Assembly: GCA_038093515.1 (NCBI GenBank)
Contig: JBBPSI010000101.1
Coordinates: 25,850 to 89,849, forward strand
Source of the DNA: Butyriboletus loyo
Taxonomy: Eukaryota > Basidiomycota > Agaricomycetes > Boletales > Boletaceae
Direction of reading: 5' to 3'
DNA: 64,000 nt
Part shown: positions 44,001 to 55,394 of the stretch, piece by piece
Position numbering within the stretch: the first letter of the stretch is position 1
Layout of the letters: each line of letters begins with the position of its first letter
The notes under the pieces: generated by a model
Seen by the model: only the letters and a program-made list of their open reading frames with translations
The model's database searches: none
What the model was told of the DNA's origin: nothing
Made by a program: the position numbers and the translations under genes

Positions 44001-44889
44001 ATCACCGCCATTGATCAATCATGATATGATCAAGCATCGCCTCTTTGTTTTCATAGATGTATTGGATGGATATGTACGACTTCCAGCGCAATTTTTCCTA
44101 ACAATTTGATTAATTCGGCGAATGAATGACGTTCAATTGGCGATGACCTGAAATGTGTGACAAACATGTGACAGTTGTGCAGGGCAGGATAAGTGTGGCC
44201 GTGATGCCGATCGGCAGCGGAGTAGTCAAGCGCTGGGACCGAACCCAGCCTCTGAGAGTATCTGAGTACCGACTTGGGGATATCCGGATACTCGATAGTT
44301 CACCGGTCACTCTCACCTTCCTGTCACAGAGCAGCGCTACCCGAGGCAGTACACTCAGTGAGCATGTTCAGGTTTGTAGTGCGTTTGACTGGAGTTTTAA
44401 AATTGGATAGATCCTTGGTACACGACCTGGTGCCTTTCTACGGTTTCTAACTGGCCCTAACTCTATGGACGAGTGAATAACTGGTGACTCATAACTGACG
44501 TTTTTGACAACAAGGTTTGACAATGGCCCTACCCTTGAGGGGAAAATGTCTTGGGGGGGCTGAGAATCCCGGTGGCCTTACAACAGAATGTACGTCGGAG
44601 GTGACGGTGCGATTGATTGCGAATCGTAATTCTTCCAATCACATCACGTTCGGCTGGCTGCTCGCACCGTATCTTGAGATCTAGCTCCAGACTCAACTCC
44701 TCTAGGAACACTTCAGCCCTTAGATGGCCGTGCCTTGCATATCTATATTCGTCTTATCGGTACAGCTACTTGTGTGGCAATTCGAGGCTTCTCGAGCGTC
44801 AATTCAACCTGTCAACCCACGAAATTTGCGAGTTTCTGGCCTTGAGACGTTTTTAAGCAGACGACGCATCCTTCCCCATCGTCCACATC
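44001..44889. other. Intergenic between permease copies
   Basis: No gene recognised. Weak similarity to the region upstream of copy A is limited to the last 60 bp or so before the start codon. Confidence 0.4.
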
Positions 44890-47567
44890 ATGCTTTGGGG
44901 CCTTTGGAATCGTTCTCGAAGGACGAAGAGTGAGAAGGCTACTTTGGACCATGAGGTTGGTGAAGCGCAACCTGTCCAGGAGGCTTTACCGGCCGTCGAT
45001 GTCGGTCCTGGTGGACACTCTCTCGAGGAAGGTGCGTTGTTTTCATTTTCCCTCTTTTTTGGCCTTGGTTTAAGTCCTGTTTTATGCAGACACTGCTGGA
45101 GGGCTTGGCCGTCATCTCGGTCTCACCTCATGCACCCTTCTCATCGCCGGACGTATCATCGGTACCGGTATCTTCTCGACGCCATCCTCGATTCTGAATG
45201 GGGTAGGATCCGTCGGAGCATCCCTCATGCTCTGGGTGCTCGGATTCGTTCTCTCCTTTTGTGGCTTGTTCATCTGGCTCGAATTTGGGACCATGTTTCC
45301 CCGGAGCGGCGGCGAAAAGGTGTACCTGGAGGCCGTCTATCAAAGACCGAAATACCTCGCTACGGTGGTATTTGCTGCAAATGCAATATTACTTGGATTC
45401 ACTGCGAGTGGGTGTATTGTAAGTATCAAGCTAGATGTGGTTGTGTGTATGGTGACCTTGACCTTGGGCGGTAGGTCTTTGCGAGCAGGTAAGCGGCTTC
45501 AGTGAATCTTCTGCGTCACATGTGTCCTAACCTCGTTATAGCATTCGTATTGCGGCGGGGCAGATCGTATCGGACGCAACGAACATAGCGGACGCAGCGA
45601 GCGCAACGATTTCAGCGGATTGGGTGGAACGCTGTATTGCTCTTGCAGGTGCGTCTTAAACTCACATCTAACATGAGCACAGGGCAAACATCATCCGCAG
45701 CGATTGTTTTTGTGATCATTCTCCACGCTTTTGCGCCACGTGTTGGCGTGTATGTTATGAACGTGCGCATATAGCCATACTTTTGGTCTCTGCAACCTTC
45801 TAACGATGCCTTCTCAGTTGTTGGCAATCTTCAAGATCACCATTCTTATCTTTATCGTGATAACAGGTTGGGTAGTGTTATCAGGCAAAACCGGCATCGC
45901 CAATCCCCGAGCCAACTTTAAGAATGCATTCGCCGGTAGCTCCCAAAGCAGTGGCGATGTGAGTGTTTTCATCGATGATACCCGTTGGTGCTAATGACGA
46001 TGTATAGTATGCGACAGCGACCTTCCAGGTCTTGTACGCGTACTACGGCTGGTCGAACGTCAACTACGTGCTCAACAACGTTCGGGATCCGGTGCGGACG
46101 CTCAAGATTGCCGGACCCCTCGGATTGGGTATCTGCGCCGTTCTCTATCTCCTTGTCAATATCGCGTTTTTCAGCGCGATGACCGAGGTGCGTAGACCAC
46201 GTCCATTCTCCATGCATGGTCTGTCCGTTGTCCTGATGCGATTGATGCAACCATTGTTGGCGACAGAATGATGTCGCGTCTTCCGGGGTGGATGTGGCTG
46301 CTGTGTTTTTCCAGAATGTGTTCGGAACCAGTGCGGAGCGTGCGTTGAGTGTCTTTATTGCTCTTAGGTACGTTTCGTATCCCTGTGTTCTCGCCTATTT
46401 TCCGACTGCATCGACTTTGCTTGCTGAACTCGCCGATGGTTGAATCCGACTATACAGTGCGATAGGAGTGAGTGTTGACGTATTTGACCTTGAGTACCCT
46501 GTGCTGATGTTGCCTTAGAACGTCATCACCACCGTATGTAATGTTCACGTTGGCTGTGCTCGTTGATGTTAACAAACATGGATAGACGTTTGCTGCTGCC
46601 CGCGTTAACCAGGGTAGGCACATATGTTGTCATATGCTATCCTGGAAATTGCTCACGGTACATGACTTCACTTCCAACAGAGCTCGCTAAGGAGGGTGTC
46701 CCTCTCCCATTCGGTAACAAGTTCTGGGCATCAAATTGGCCCACAGGAAAGTCGCCATTGCCTGGACTCATCATGTACCTGATCCCTGCGGTGAGTGCTG
46801 TGTCGGTTTTTTAGGAACATGCTAACCGAACTGCGAGTGTAGGTTATCTTGATCCTTACGAACGTCACGTATTCCTTTATATTAGATATGGTTCAATATG
46901 GCAATCAAATCATTGACTTCTTCATTGTCGCCGTACGCTACCCTTCCTCGCTTTGCATTGCATTTCATTTTTAGCATTCCCTTCGTAGGGTCTATTTTGG
47001 ATGCGTTGGAAGAGGCCGGATATACCCAGGCCTTTCAAGGGTAGGGAGATTGTTCACTGAGAGAAATTGGCACTGACACTTGCTGCCCCAGTCTGGTGGC
47101 CTCTAGCAGTGTTCTATCTCGCCACATCGGTGTTCCGTGAGTGACGTCTCCCATGGACTTCCATCATAACACTGAAGTGCAACGTCCTGGCAGTCATCAT
47201 CACGCCATTCCTTTCTCCAGCCGATGGATTAGCGGACAAGTCTTCCCCACCATACTACACGTGCGTCGCACCTCTTGTTCACCTGGAGGATGAACGTTGA
47301 ACGCTGAGCTCGGGACTGATGATGCCGTGGCATTCGACAGGTACTGCCTCGTTGGCATTAGCGTGTTGTTGTTCGGGGTCGGCTATTGGGCCGGATGGCG
47401 CATTCTGTTACCAAAAATGTTCGGGTACGAGCTCGTACCACGCAAAGAGACACTCGAAGATGGTACCGTCGTGACGTTGGTACGTGTGCCCCTCCCCCTT
47501 CACGAGCAAGCGAACGCAAACTGACGTGATGTATCCTCCAAAGTTTTCGCACAAGAAAATCCAATGA
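44890..47567 (+). CDS. LAT/MUP1-type amino acid permease (copy B)
   Basis: Plasma-membrane amino acid/proton symporter of the APC superfamily, closest in pattern to fungal high-affinity methionine permeases. Eighteen exons join to 551 aa: 44890-45031, 45090-45418, 45475-45488, 45542-45648, 45701-45762, 45818-45958, 46008-46187, 46267-46367, 46458-46467, 46519-46533, 46586-46613, 46681-46790, 46843-46932, 46989-47040, 47092-47136, 47194-47260, 47341-47479 and 47544-47567. The frame is open throughout. Helix 1 carries the substrate-site motif GRIIGTGIFSTP, and SGGEKVYLEAVY follows helix 2. Exons of 10, 14 and 15 nt are microexons. The C-terminal tail FGYELVPRKETLEDGTVV is cytosolic. One stretch in exon 4 (SDATNIADAASATI) looks like a slightly expanded loop. 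Confidence 0.88.
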
Positions 47568-48594
47568 ATACCCCGTGGAATGGTCGTCATCCCGTTTTTA
47601 TTCGCGTATTGTTAACAGGCGCTGTTGTTTTTGTTTTTGTTTTTGTTTTCGTAAACATGGACGATATGGATGTAATATACACGTATGTGTGTGGCTTCAG
47701 GCGCGATGTCGATGATCAGATCGATCAATACGCGTGGCATGTGTTGGCATGTGTTCTTTCGCCCGCACATGTTGAACTGGATTGAAAGGGAGCAGGAACG
47801 GGAACGGAAACGGGAAACACGACACTGTCTCGCTTGCCGGCAATATAAGTAGGGGCTCCGCGCTAGTCCGCGATTTGAGGCGTTGTCCAATTTGGCTGTG
47901 TTGCTTGTTTTGTCTAGCATCAACGTTGAACTCTCGCTGCACACTGTGGGAAGTGAAATCATTGGAATTCAGTGTCTCAAGCACTGACCACTGAAATTTC
48001 ATTGTCAAACTCACTGAATTCACCATCAACAGTATTCCATGAATCACTGATCACTGAATTTTCATTGATGCACCAATTCAGTGCAATTATCAATGACCTT
48101 GATTTCAATGTAACAGATCATGTGCAGTGCTGCACACTTTGGTTTCTAAGTCTCAAAAGCCACAGCAGCCTCCAGTGTCCTCTGCTAATCTCCACCCCAC
48201 CCTCATTGCACTTTTTCAGCATGTCATGTCCTCCTCTTCTGCAGCAATTTCCAAAGATGAGCATATGAAGTTTGGACTGACATACCGAGAGTTAGAGTTC
48301 ATTCACAAAGCTCCACCTAAGCCTCCCAACCTAGTCTGACTCAAATTCATCACCTGAACCTTCAAAGTGATCAGCCAGGTCGTCTATTATGTCCCCTGGT
48401 GCAAATATGACATCAACAAGGTTCAGTGTGTGGTCAATGATGCCCCATTTCCTTCATGATTGAACACACCCAACCACAGTCTTAATATTTCATATGTCTG
48501 TGATCACAGGGGCAGAAAAGTGAGAAAAGTGTGTAAGTGTTACTGCACTGTCTTGACCATTGGTAGAGGCAGGAGAAATAAGGGCAAGTAGGAG
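47568..48594. other. Intergenic; base composition changes
   Basis: No gene seen. A TTTTTG microsatellite lies at 47624-47650, and imperfect CACTGAATT words repeat at 47960-48080. From about 48000 onward CG dinucleotides become rare, as in the decayed elements that follow, so this is probably the edge of an old unrecognised insertion. Confidence 0.45.
47624..47650. repeat. TTTTTG microsatellite
   Basis: About four copies of the hexamer TTTTTG just downstream of the intact permease gene. Confidence 0.8.
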
Positions 48595-48599
48595 CATAT

Positions 48600-49148
48600 T
48601 GTTATAATCATAACATTTATTTGTACACTTTGAACTTTGGACTTAGTCGTTTCGATCAACTTTCACTTTCAAAGGTCACGTGACATAGTGCACATGATTG
48701 TGGGAACTTACATGTGATCTCCTGCTGACTAAGCATATGATGTCATGGCCTAGACCAAGCCTAGACTCTATGATGTCACGACACATGTATTTAATCTCTG
48801 TTTGCTTCTCTTCCTTTTGATCGCCATGCCTCGTGTGGTTAATCACCGTTGCGCTTCTCTTCTTTCTGATCCCTGTCAACCCTGTAGTCTAGCCATGTAT
48901 AGTAGTTCATCTCATGCACAGCTTGGTCTGTGTGCATCTCTGTACAATATATAAAGGCTCGTGGTTAGACTAGGACTCCCTAGTTTTAACCACTTGTCTA
49001 TTCGCTGGCAACAGTTGAGGACTAAGCTAGAACTCCTAGTTCATACTTGCCAGGTATTTGTGTATACCTGCAACTGTAGTGGACCTTGTGTGACAGAGTA
49101 TTCATACTGGCATTTGACCGTGCGTTGCTTGTGTAACACATATGACTG
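48600..49148 (+). repeat. Solo LTR, family 1 (old)
   Basis: Starts TGTTATAATCATAACA and ends GTGTAACA, with a 5-bp target duplication CATAT on both sides (48595-48599 and 49149-49153). It is the same family as the LTRs at 49941, 59466 and 60436 but has lost most CG sites. Confidence 0.88.
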
Positions 49149-49184
49149 GACAGTGCTCTCCACAATCTCTCTGAGTCACCTAGT

Positions 49185-49297
49185 TTTGGAATTGGTAAAA
49201 TATGAGCAGGTGCACAAGGGCAACAAAGGATGCAAGGGTAAACCTATCAGTGGAAAGACTCACTGATAATATGAGAGTGTGTATTGCAAACAGGAAA
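49185..49297 (+). repeat. Fragment shared with 56930-57045
   Basis: A stretch with GGAATTGGTAAA, AAGGATGCAAGGGTAAACC and ATCAGTGGAAAGACTCACTG that is nearly identical to part of the insert in the younger Ty3 copy at 56.9 kb. Origin unknown. Confidence 0.6.
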
Positions 49298-49299
49298 TA

Positions 49300-51389
49300 C
49301 AGTGGCTCAAAAAACTGTCCGCATGTTTGCATGTTTTAGATTAAATATCACTCAATGCAATAGCCCCTGATCCTAACCCCAGGTGGTGGGTATATGAAAT
49401 AAGGTACCCACTCTTGGCCTTCTATTGGGCCAGGGATTAGGTAATATGGATAAGGTTTGATGGAATGTCAGCTATTTTAAAATGATAGGTCATGCAGACA
49501 GTTGTTTGACTTTAAGTTTTGATCACATATATTAGACCCTAGATGCTGTAATATCATTACATACATCCATCAAGGGTCCTATTATGTCACCTTTATGTAA
49601 CTGAGTGTCAGCCAACATATATAAACCCCATCCTCCTATGTTTACTTTCTCACCATCACCATGAAATCCATTTCCACTTCTCTATGACAAAATATTATCT
49701 CTCTCTCCTCTGTTGGCCTTTCAACTAGAAAGATTGCCTCCCAAATTGGCCTAGGGAAGTCTACTGTGGCTAGGGTACTCCAAGCGATCCAACCTGACAA
49801 GGAGAAGCTTCATGCTGGCTGTCCTTCTAAGCTTACTCCTACCAACAAATGTGCTATTGTCCAGAAAATCATTACTGGCAAGGCCAAAAATGCAGTCCAG
49901 GCTACAAATTTCATTAATTCCATCATTGAACCTCCCATACTGTTATAATCATAACATTTATTCATACACTTTCACTTCAAACTTAGTTGTTTTCACTTTC
50001 AAAGGTCACGTGACATAGTGAACGTGATCGTGGGAACTTACATGTGATCTCTTGCTGACTAAGCATATGATGTCATGGCCTAGACCAGGCCTAGACTCTA
50101 TGACGTCACAACATATGTATTTAATCTCTGTTTGCTTCTCTTCTTTTTGATCACCGTCGACTTCTATTTCTCATCATCGTCGACTCATGACTTCTTCATA
50201 TGTACATGTATAGTAACTAGTCTCACGCACTGCATGGTCTGTGCGCATTCCCTTGTAATATAAAAGGGGCTAGTGGTTGCGGCTAGGATTCCCTAGCTTT
50301 AACCACTTGTCTTATTTGCTGGCAACAGTTGAGAGATTAAGGCTTGAGCTATCCTCATTACACCTCGCCAGTACTTGTGTAGCACTGCGACAGTTGCGGA
50401 ACCCCGTGTGACTTGATAACTCCGTTGTCTCGTAACACATACCCTCACATACAGTGAGAAAAGACCTCAAGGAGGGTGCATTTAAAGGCTGTGATGAAGA
50501 AGAAGAAATGTCTTCTTCCAATCAGCCCTAGAAAAAGTTGATTTGCCTTTGCTCTCAAGTATCAATAAGGACTGGAAGAGGATTATTTGGTTGGATGAGA
50601 CCAAAATAAATAGAATTGGGTCAGGTAGACAGGAGTGTATGTGTGGAAAAAGAAGAGAAAGGGCCTAACTGCCAGAGAGGTTACAGGGCAGTCAAGTTTG
50701 GAGCAAATTTCCTGATGGTATAGAGTTTAATGGAGTGGGGGCTTTAAGTGAGGTTGAGGGGAGGATGGATGGTGAACAGTATGTGTAAATTCTAGAGGAA
50801 GAATTGCTATAACACATGGAGAAATTTGGAATTTCTCAACATGATATCATTTTTCAGCAGAATAATGATTCCAAACATACCTCCAAAAGAGCCCAGAATT
50901 GGTTTGGGGAGCAAGGAATCAAGCTTCTGGATTGGCCTGCACAATCTCCAGACCTCAGCCCTATTTAACACACTTGGAATCACCTCAAAATATGTCTCTC
51001 AGCTTATAAGAGTGCTCCTACAGGAGTTCATCAATTATGGGAAAGGGTGGTGGTAGAGCGGGGGAATATTTCTGTGGAACAGTGTCACAAATAAATAGAA
51101 AGCATGCCTAGAAGAGTTGAAGCAATTATCAAGGCCAAGGGAGCTCATACCAAATACTAGATAGTTGGATTTTGGAAAGTCAAAAAACTGTCTGCATGAC
51201 CTGTCATTTTAAAATAGCTGACATTCCATCAACCCTTATCCATATTATCTGATTGCTGGGCCAATAGAAGGCCAAGAGTGGGTATCTTATTTCATATACC
51301 CATTGCCTAGAGTTAGGATCAGGGGCTATTGCGTTGAGTGATATTTAATGTAAAACATGCAAACATATGGACAGTTTTTTGAGCCACTG
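49300..51389 (+). mobile_element. Tc1/mariner transposon, decayed, with nested LTR
   Basis: Terminal inverted repeats of about 210 bp begin CAGTGGCTCAAAAAACTGTC and are flanked by TA on both sides (49298-49299 and 51390-51391), the Tc1/mariner target site. Interior reading on the plus strand shows an HTH half (STRKIASQIGLGKSTVARVL), and after the nested LTR the catalytic half: WLDETKINRIGS, then QQNNDSKHTSKRAQNWF (expected QQDND) and LDWPAQSPDLSPI, which fits a DD34D-type enzyme. Stops and shifts are frequent and CG sites almost absent, so the element is dead and old. The insertion of a family 1 LTR at 49941 splits it. Confidence 0.88.
49941..50437 (+). repeat. Solo LTR, family 1, nested in Tc1 element
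   Basis: TGTTATAATCATAACA to CGTAACA, with target duplication CATAC at 49936-49940 and 50438-50442. It interrupts the transposase frame between its HTH half and its catalytic half, so it is younger than the Tc1 insertion. Confidence 0.88.
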
Positions 51390-51391
51390 TA

Positions 51392-51647
51392 TTGACTCAA
51401 GCTGACTCATTATGACTTGTATGACCCGATGTAGGCATGGTCTGTGCATGGGTCTCAGTAGTATAAATACCCAGTGCCTTTTACCTGTACAAACCATCTA
51501 GTTCTACACAATACATTTGCTAGTAACTCCTTCACCTCCAGACTCTTAGTGCCAGCACTGAGATATAGTCTGAGACTAGCTTCCAAGAGTCCTGTGGCTA
51601 CTCCAGAGTACCACCTAGTGTCTAGTTGTTAGCACCACAAGGGTAAC
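51392..51647 (+). repeat. Old family 2 LTR, 3' part
   Basis: A decayed version of the LTR at 56212-56638. It keeps GGTCTGTG..CAGTAGTATAAA, TCTAGTTCTAC and CCAGACTCTTAGTG and ends GGGTAACA directly before AAAGAACTAGATCTTC, the same leader as after the young LTR. The 5' part is missing. Confidence 0.75.
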
Positions 51648-54600
51648 AAAAGAACTAGATCTTCCCCTCACTTCTGCTCTTAAGCAGTAAAGCTGATTCC
51701 CCTCTCACCCACCATTACCACTCCAATCTCCAGGTGTGTTGGTCATTCCTTCTGTGTCCCATCCCCTGAACCTGAATATAAACCCATTGATGTTGATCCC
51801 CCCCACCTACTGATCCACCAGCCCAGGAGGAACCTCTGTTGAAAAACCCACCCAAAGACCAGGGTGAAGGGCATGGATTGGAACCAGATCAGCCAGATCA
51901 GTCTGATCAGGCTGATGACCAGTATGCCAGCAACTACCTCAACAACACCCCTTGCTTTTCTCCTCCCCCATCACCCCTGTACCACTCTCCAGCCCTCCCA
52001 GATGATGATGATCCTATGGCTCCAGAAATCAAAGCAGGTGTTCTGGCAGACTTTTCAGGCTGAAATGAAGATACCACCCAATGGCTTCTTTCCATGCAGG
52101 GATACTTCCTCATGAATCCCTCCACCTTCCCCAACAACTGCACTAAAATTATGACATTACTTAACAAAATGAGCGAAGGAAAAGGGAAGACCTTCTCAGA
52201 AGGATGGCTGAAACTCCTGATCAACAGGAACCCCACTGCAGAGCAACAAACTTTTGCAGTGGTCTGCAAAGACTATGGAAATGTCTTTCACCCATTTGAT
52301 GAAGGAGAGAGAGCCAGGATCAATTTGGGAAACCTAAAACAAGACCTGAAAGACCACAGGGATGGCTATGAGACTGATGTCTCAAAATTCCAGTTGCTTG
52401 CCACCAAATCAGAAATCATTGACCAGAAGGCCCTTATCGAATGGTTCATCAAAGAACTTGACCCACATCTTTCTGAGGTGGTCCTCTCATGTGAACATGT
52501 CCCAACTACACTCTATGACTGGGCAAAGAAAACTGCCACCTTCCATGCCCAATATTGCAGGATTGACAATCTTCAGGTAGAAAAGCAGTACATTCCTACC
52601 TTCACTACCTCTACTAAGCCATCCTCTAGCAGAAAGGACTCCACTGCTATGGATGTAGATGCAGTAAGACTTATGCTGGTGCAGTCGGCTGAACACATGA
52701 AGCAGAACAAGTGCTTTATATGTCCTCAAGTAGGCTGCTGCTCCACCAACCATCTGTGCCCTCCCAGGAATGGTCAGTCCTCCCATGGTCCCCCTCCTTA
52801 TCCCCCTTGCAACCCTTAGTGTGCTTATGCCACTGTTATACCTCCACCCATGCCAAAGCCCTCTCCCCTTATCAACTACTTGTCTGAGTTAAAGGGAAGA
52901 GGCACCCAACAAGACAATGTCCTGCAGGTGCTTAGGGCATGCTTTGAAGCAGAAGCAGGAAAGGAGACTGTTGCAACAGTCATGGCTGAAGCTTGGCCCA
53001 AGGATTTTTAGATAAGAGGGAAGTTTTGATGTCTTTGCCTCTTCATACAATCGCCCCTGTACTAGTATCAAATCCCAAAGTGCAATCAATTCATGTTCCT
53101 GTCTCTATATTTGTGCATGAAGGGGGTCAAATTGTCAACACATTTGCCCTGGTGGACAGCAGCATAACAGGATGCTTCATAGATCAAGATCTAGTGAAGA
53201 AAAGAGGGCTAACTACAGAACAACTTCCAAAGCCCCTCAGAGCACAGAATGTGGATGGAACAAATAACCAAGGAGGAGTTATTTGCCAAAAGGTCACCAT
53301 CTCCATCAGAGTTGGAGAAACAGAGGAAGAACACAGCTTCCTGGTCCTCATTTGTGGAAAGGAGAATATGATCCTGGGATTACCCTGGCTTTGTGAAGCC
53401 AACCCAGTAATAGATTAGGCCACTGGCCACATCAATCTCCCTGAGTGAGTAAAGAAGCCATGACATGACTCTCCACATGCAATTGCCCAGTGATACCTGG
53501 TATGGTACCTGGACTTGGACCCAGAATCCAAGATAGCTAAGCTCTGGAAAAAGTGGATAGATACTTCTGCATGAAATGTGTACCCCATCTGAAAGGCCAC
53601 CATTGCCACTGAGATTGCCTCTCAGAAAACCAAAGAAAAAGTGACACTCCCTGCTCTATTTAAAGAATTTGCTGATATCTTTGAGAAGAAAAATACTGAG
53701 GAGTTACCCCCATCCTGATCATTTGACCATGCCATTGATCTGGATAAAGACTTCATTCCAAAAGTTGCCAAGGTGTACCCTCTGAACCTGAAGGAATTGG
53801 AAGCATGCAAAGCCTTTGTTAAAGAACACCTCAAGACCAGCAAAATTAAAATTATCCCCTCAAAATCCTCTCAGGGGGCCCTGTTCTTCTTTGTCTCTAA
53901 GAAGGATGGTTCCCTGTGACCCTTCCAGGACTACCAATACCTAAGCTCCCACACGGTGAAGAATGCCTATCCCCTTTCTTCAATCTCTGATCTGATAGAT
54001 TGTCTCAAAGGATCAAAAGTTTTCACTAAGATGGATATTTGGTGGGGATACAACAATGTTCTTATTAAACTGAACAACTGATGGAAGACAGTGTTCATCA
54101 CTCCCCAAAGGTTATTCAAGCCCACTATCATGTTCTTTGACCTTTGCAACTCCCCCACCATCTTCCAGGCTCTAATGGATCATATCTTTGGCGATCTCAT
54201 GGCTGAAGGATGGCTCATAATCTACATGGACAATCTGCTGATCCACTCAGCAACAACAAAATAACATGAAGAGCAGATGATCCAGGTCCTGGAGTGGCTT
54301 AGAAAGCACAAACTATTCCTCAAGCTGGAGAAATGCTCATTTGATGTGGAGGAAGTTGAATACCTTGGAATGATGGTCCAAGAAGGACAGGTCAAGATGG
54401 ACCTGACCAAATTGAAAGTGATTCATGAATGGAACCCACCTACCTCAGTAAAGGTGGTCAGATCCTTCATTGGATTCTGCAACTTTTATCAATGGTTCAT
54501 ACAAGGTTTCTCATCCATTGCAAAACCTCACCATGATCTCACAAAGAAGGTCACACCCTGGGTGTGGACACTGGCTTGTGAACAAGCCTTCCAAGAGATC

Positions 54601-54968
54601 AAACAGTCCTTCCTTCACAACCCATTCTTTCCATGCTTGATGTTACCAAACCATTCACTGTCATGACAGATGCCTCCCTCATGGCCACTGGTGCAGTACT
54701 CATGCAGAAGGATGGAAATGGCAACCTTCACCCCTGTGCTTACCTCTCAAAGATGCTCTCCCCTGCCTGTGAGAAACTGGCCATCAAGTAGGGATTCTGA
54801 CTGACCACAAGAATCTTACCTACTTCCATCAACCCAACAAGCTGTCTCGTCAACAGGCATGATGGCTGATATTCCTGCAGGATTTTGATCTCCTCTTCCA
54901 CCATATCCCTGGCACTGAGATGGGCCCCTGTTATGATCTCTGGAGTAAATCCAAACAAAGTCACAAGT
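51648..54968 (+). mobile_element. Old Ty3/Gypsy element, CpG-depleted (copy E1)
   Basis: Decayed copy of the element at 56.2-59.5 kb. Gag is visible at about 51840-52819 ([13 protein letters not shown]; zinc knuckle CFICPQVGCCSTNH). Then come protease (LVDSSITGCFIDQD; catalytic DSG reads DSS), RT ([25 protein letters not shown] where YMDD/YVDD is expected) and start of RNase H ([17 protein letters not shown]). Many TGA/TAG stops arise at former CGA or TGG codons, and CG is rare throughout. The element is cut off in RNase H at 54968, where a reverse LTR begins. Confidence 0.88.
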
Positions 54969-55394
54969 TGTTACGCTGGGCGCTAACAATCAGAACAGCG
55001 AGGAGGCACTCTGGAGTAGCCTCAGGACTCTGGAGACGATTCTCGAGCTGGGTCTCAGACTATGTCTTAGTGCTCACACTAAGAGTCTGGAAAGGAACTA
55101 ATTGCTAGCAGGTGACTGCGTAGAACTAGATAATGTACAGGGCATAAAGACAGAGTCTTTATACTACTGGGGTCTGCGCACAGACCATGCTCCCTAATCG
55201 AGTCGCAAGAGCGAAAGTACAAATGAGGAAAAGATACTCTAGAACGTTCCAGAGTGAAAGAAAATGTGTCCGTGCGTGGGAAGTGGTGACTAAGCTGGAA
55301 CGGTTGTTACCGTTCAAGTGGAACTAGCAAAAGGCTAGGTGAATGTAACAGTCCCAATGGTAATGGAGAGAAAAAGTAGACCACTACCGTAACA
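54969..55394 (-). repeat. Family 2 LTR (a), reverse
   Basis: Reverse complement starts TGTTACGGTAGTGG and ends GCGCCCAGCGTAACA. The sequence at 55395-55410, read in reverse, is the purine tract GGGAAGGGGGTAA touching the LTR start, so this is the 3' LTR of the reverse-oriented zinc-knuckle element to its right. Confidence 0.82.

Noticed and set aside
51839..52063. Separate Pro/Asp-rich small gene
   Set aside because: It aligns with the N-terminal part of the E2 gag region, so it is part of the decayed element and not a gene.
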